Positions 5,967 through 6,235 of a DNA stretch of 6,235 nt are shown piece by piece. A model generated the notes under the pieces. It had not been told where the DNA came from. It made no database searches and saw nothing but the letters and a program-made list of their open reading frames with translations. Position numbers and translations under genes: made by a program. The DNA lies in NCBI GenBank assembly GCA_964614375.1, contig CAZTLI010000335.1, positions 1 through 6,235 of the forward strand. Reading direction: 5' to 3'. Positions within the stretch are counted from its first letter, which is position 1, and each line of letters opens with the position of its first letter. This DNA is from CAZTLI01 sp964614375. Its GTDB lineage: Bacteria; Chloroflexota; Anaerolineae; Aggregatilineales; Phototrophicaceae.

Positions 5967-6038
5967 TAGCGGGGACAGGATTCGAACCTGTGACCTTTGG
6001 GTTATGAGCCCAACGAGCTGCCTCTGCTCCACCCCGCA
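5967..6038 (-). tRNA. Initiator tRNA-fMet (CAT)
   Basis: It carries the initiator hallmarks. The 1-72 position is unpaired (T1 against T72), the D stem has an A11-T24 pair, and the anticodon stem TTGGG/CCCAA gives three consecutive G-C pairs next to loop CTCATAA. The body matches the E. coli initiator closely (GCGGGGTGGAGCAG and GGGCTCATAACCC blocks). The D loop is short, seven bases (AGAGGCA). A73 is followed by CTC, so CCA is not encoded and must be added by the nucleotidyltransferase. It is the first gene of the two-tRNA operon. Confidence 0.96.
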
Positions 6039-6050
6039 TCGTAGAGGAAA

Positions 6051-6079
6051 ATCATAGCAAACCCCTGCCCCCATGTCAA
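6051..6079 (-). promoter_or_regulatory. Strong promoter of the tRNA operon
   Basis: On the minus strand there is a perfect -35 box TTGACA (6074-6079), a 17-base spacer and a -10 box TATGAT (6051-6056) preceded by TGC, an extended -10. Transcription would start near 6044, about six bases ahead of the mature 5' end of tRNA-fMet. This is the closest match to consensus in the window, as expected for a stable RNA gene. Confidence 0.85.
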
Positions 6080-6135
6080 CACTGACTTAATGCAGATTTC
6101 ACCCGGAAACAGGGGACTAATTTTACCATCCGACT

Positions 6136-6235
6136 CTAGGCATCGTCGGCATCAATGACTGAATGAGTCATCCGATATATCTCATCCAATGACGCATTGC
6201 GCGAGGATTCGATGCGATCCATCCGTTTCTGGAAT
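6136..6235 (-). CDS. C-terminal end of an unrecognised protein (continues past the window)
   Basis: An open frame enters from the right edge on the minus strand and gives 32 residues before TAG at 6136-6138. It starts FQKRMDRIESSRNASLDEIY and ends HSVIDADDA. The sequence is hydrophilic, looks helical and finishes in an acidic tail, which is plausible for a genuine protein end. I do not recognise the family. The 97 bases between it and the tRNA hold the tRNA promoter. No clear terminator for this gene is visible, so it may read through into the tRNA operon. Confidence 0.55.
   Translation of the reverse strand, partial: FQKRMDRIESSRNASLDEIYRMTHSVIDADDA

Overview
The window is a stretch of ordinary bacterial chromosome with moderate GC and tight gene packing. 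It carries Shine-Dalgarno-led genes, sigma70-type promoters, intrinsic terminators and Bacteria-type translation genes. The gene mix hints at a Chloroflexota (Anaerolineae-like) bacterium: a GT-C-like membrane protein preceded by a tiny two-helix protein, a decaying HTH gene, and a BCS1-like AAA ATPase. That placement is inference, because nothing in the window fixes the phylum.

Layout, left to right. (1) Positions 1-635, + strand: the 3' part of an AAA ATPase whose Walker A region lies outside the window. (2) Positions 632-2577, - strand: a two-gene unit. A small two-helix membrane protein overlaps, by a GTGA junction, a 560-residue multi-pass GT-C/ArnT-like putative glycosyltransferase. The latter ends tail to tail with the ATPase, with overlapping stop codons. 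(3) Positions 2578-2825: a divergent promoter region. (4) Positions 2826-4643, + strand: aspS, a full-length bacterial-type aspartyl-tRNA synthetase with its own promoter, SD and strong terminator. (5) Positions 4701-5357, - strand: an aquaporin-family channel with an unusual predicted selectivity filter (His-Ile-Ala-Arg). (6) Positions 5450-5745, - strand: a small HTH gene that appears broken by an internal deletion and frame change at an inverted repeat. (7) Positions 5805-6079, - strand: a two-tRNA operon (initiator fMet, then a second CAT-anticodon tRNA, probably elongator Met). It has a near-consensus promoter and a clear terminator. (8) Positions 6136-6235, - strand: the last 32 codons of an unrecognised gene.

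The aspS gene and the tRNA-Met operon both serve translation. Both are read from extended -10 promoters with the same TATGAT hexamer, which suggests similar growth-linked expression. The glycosyltransferase pair probably acts at the cell envelope. The aquaporin and the HTH remnant show no functional link to their neighbours.

I found no CRISPR array, insertion sequence, phage module or evident new defence system. The points most worth a second look are the aquaporin filter, the decayed HTH gene with its junction hairpin, and the ambiguous tRNA-discrimination residues of the aspartyl-tRNA synthetase.
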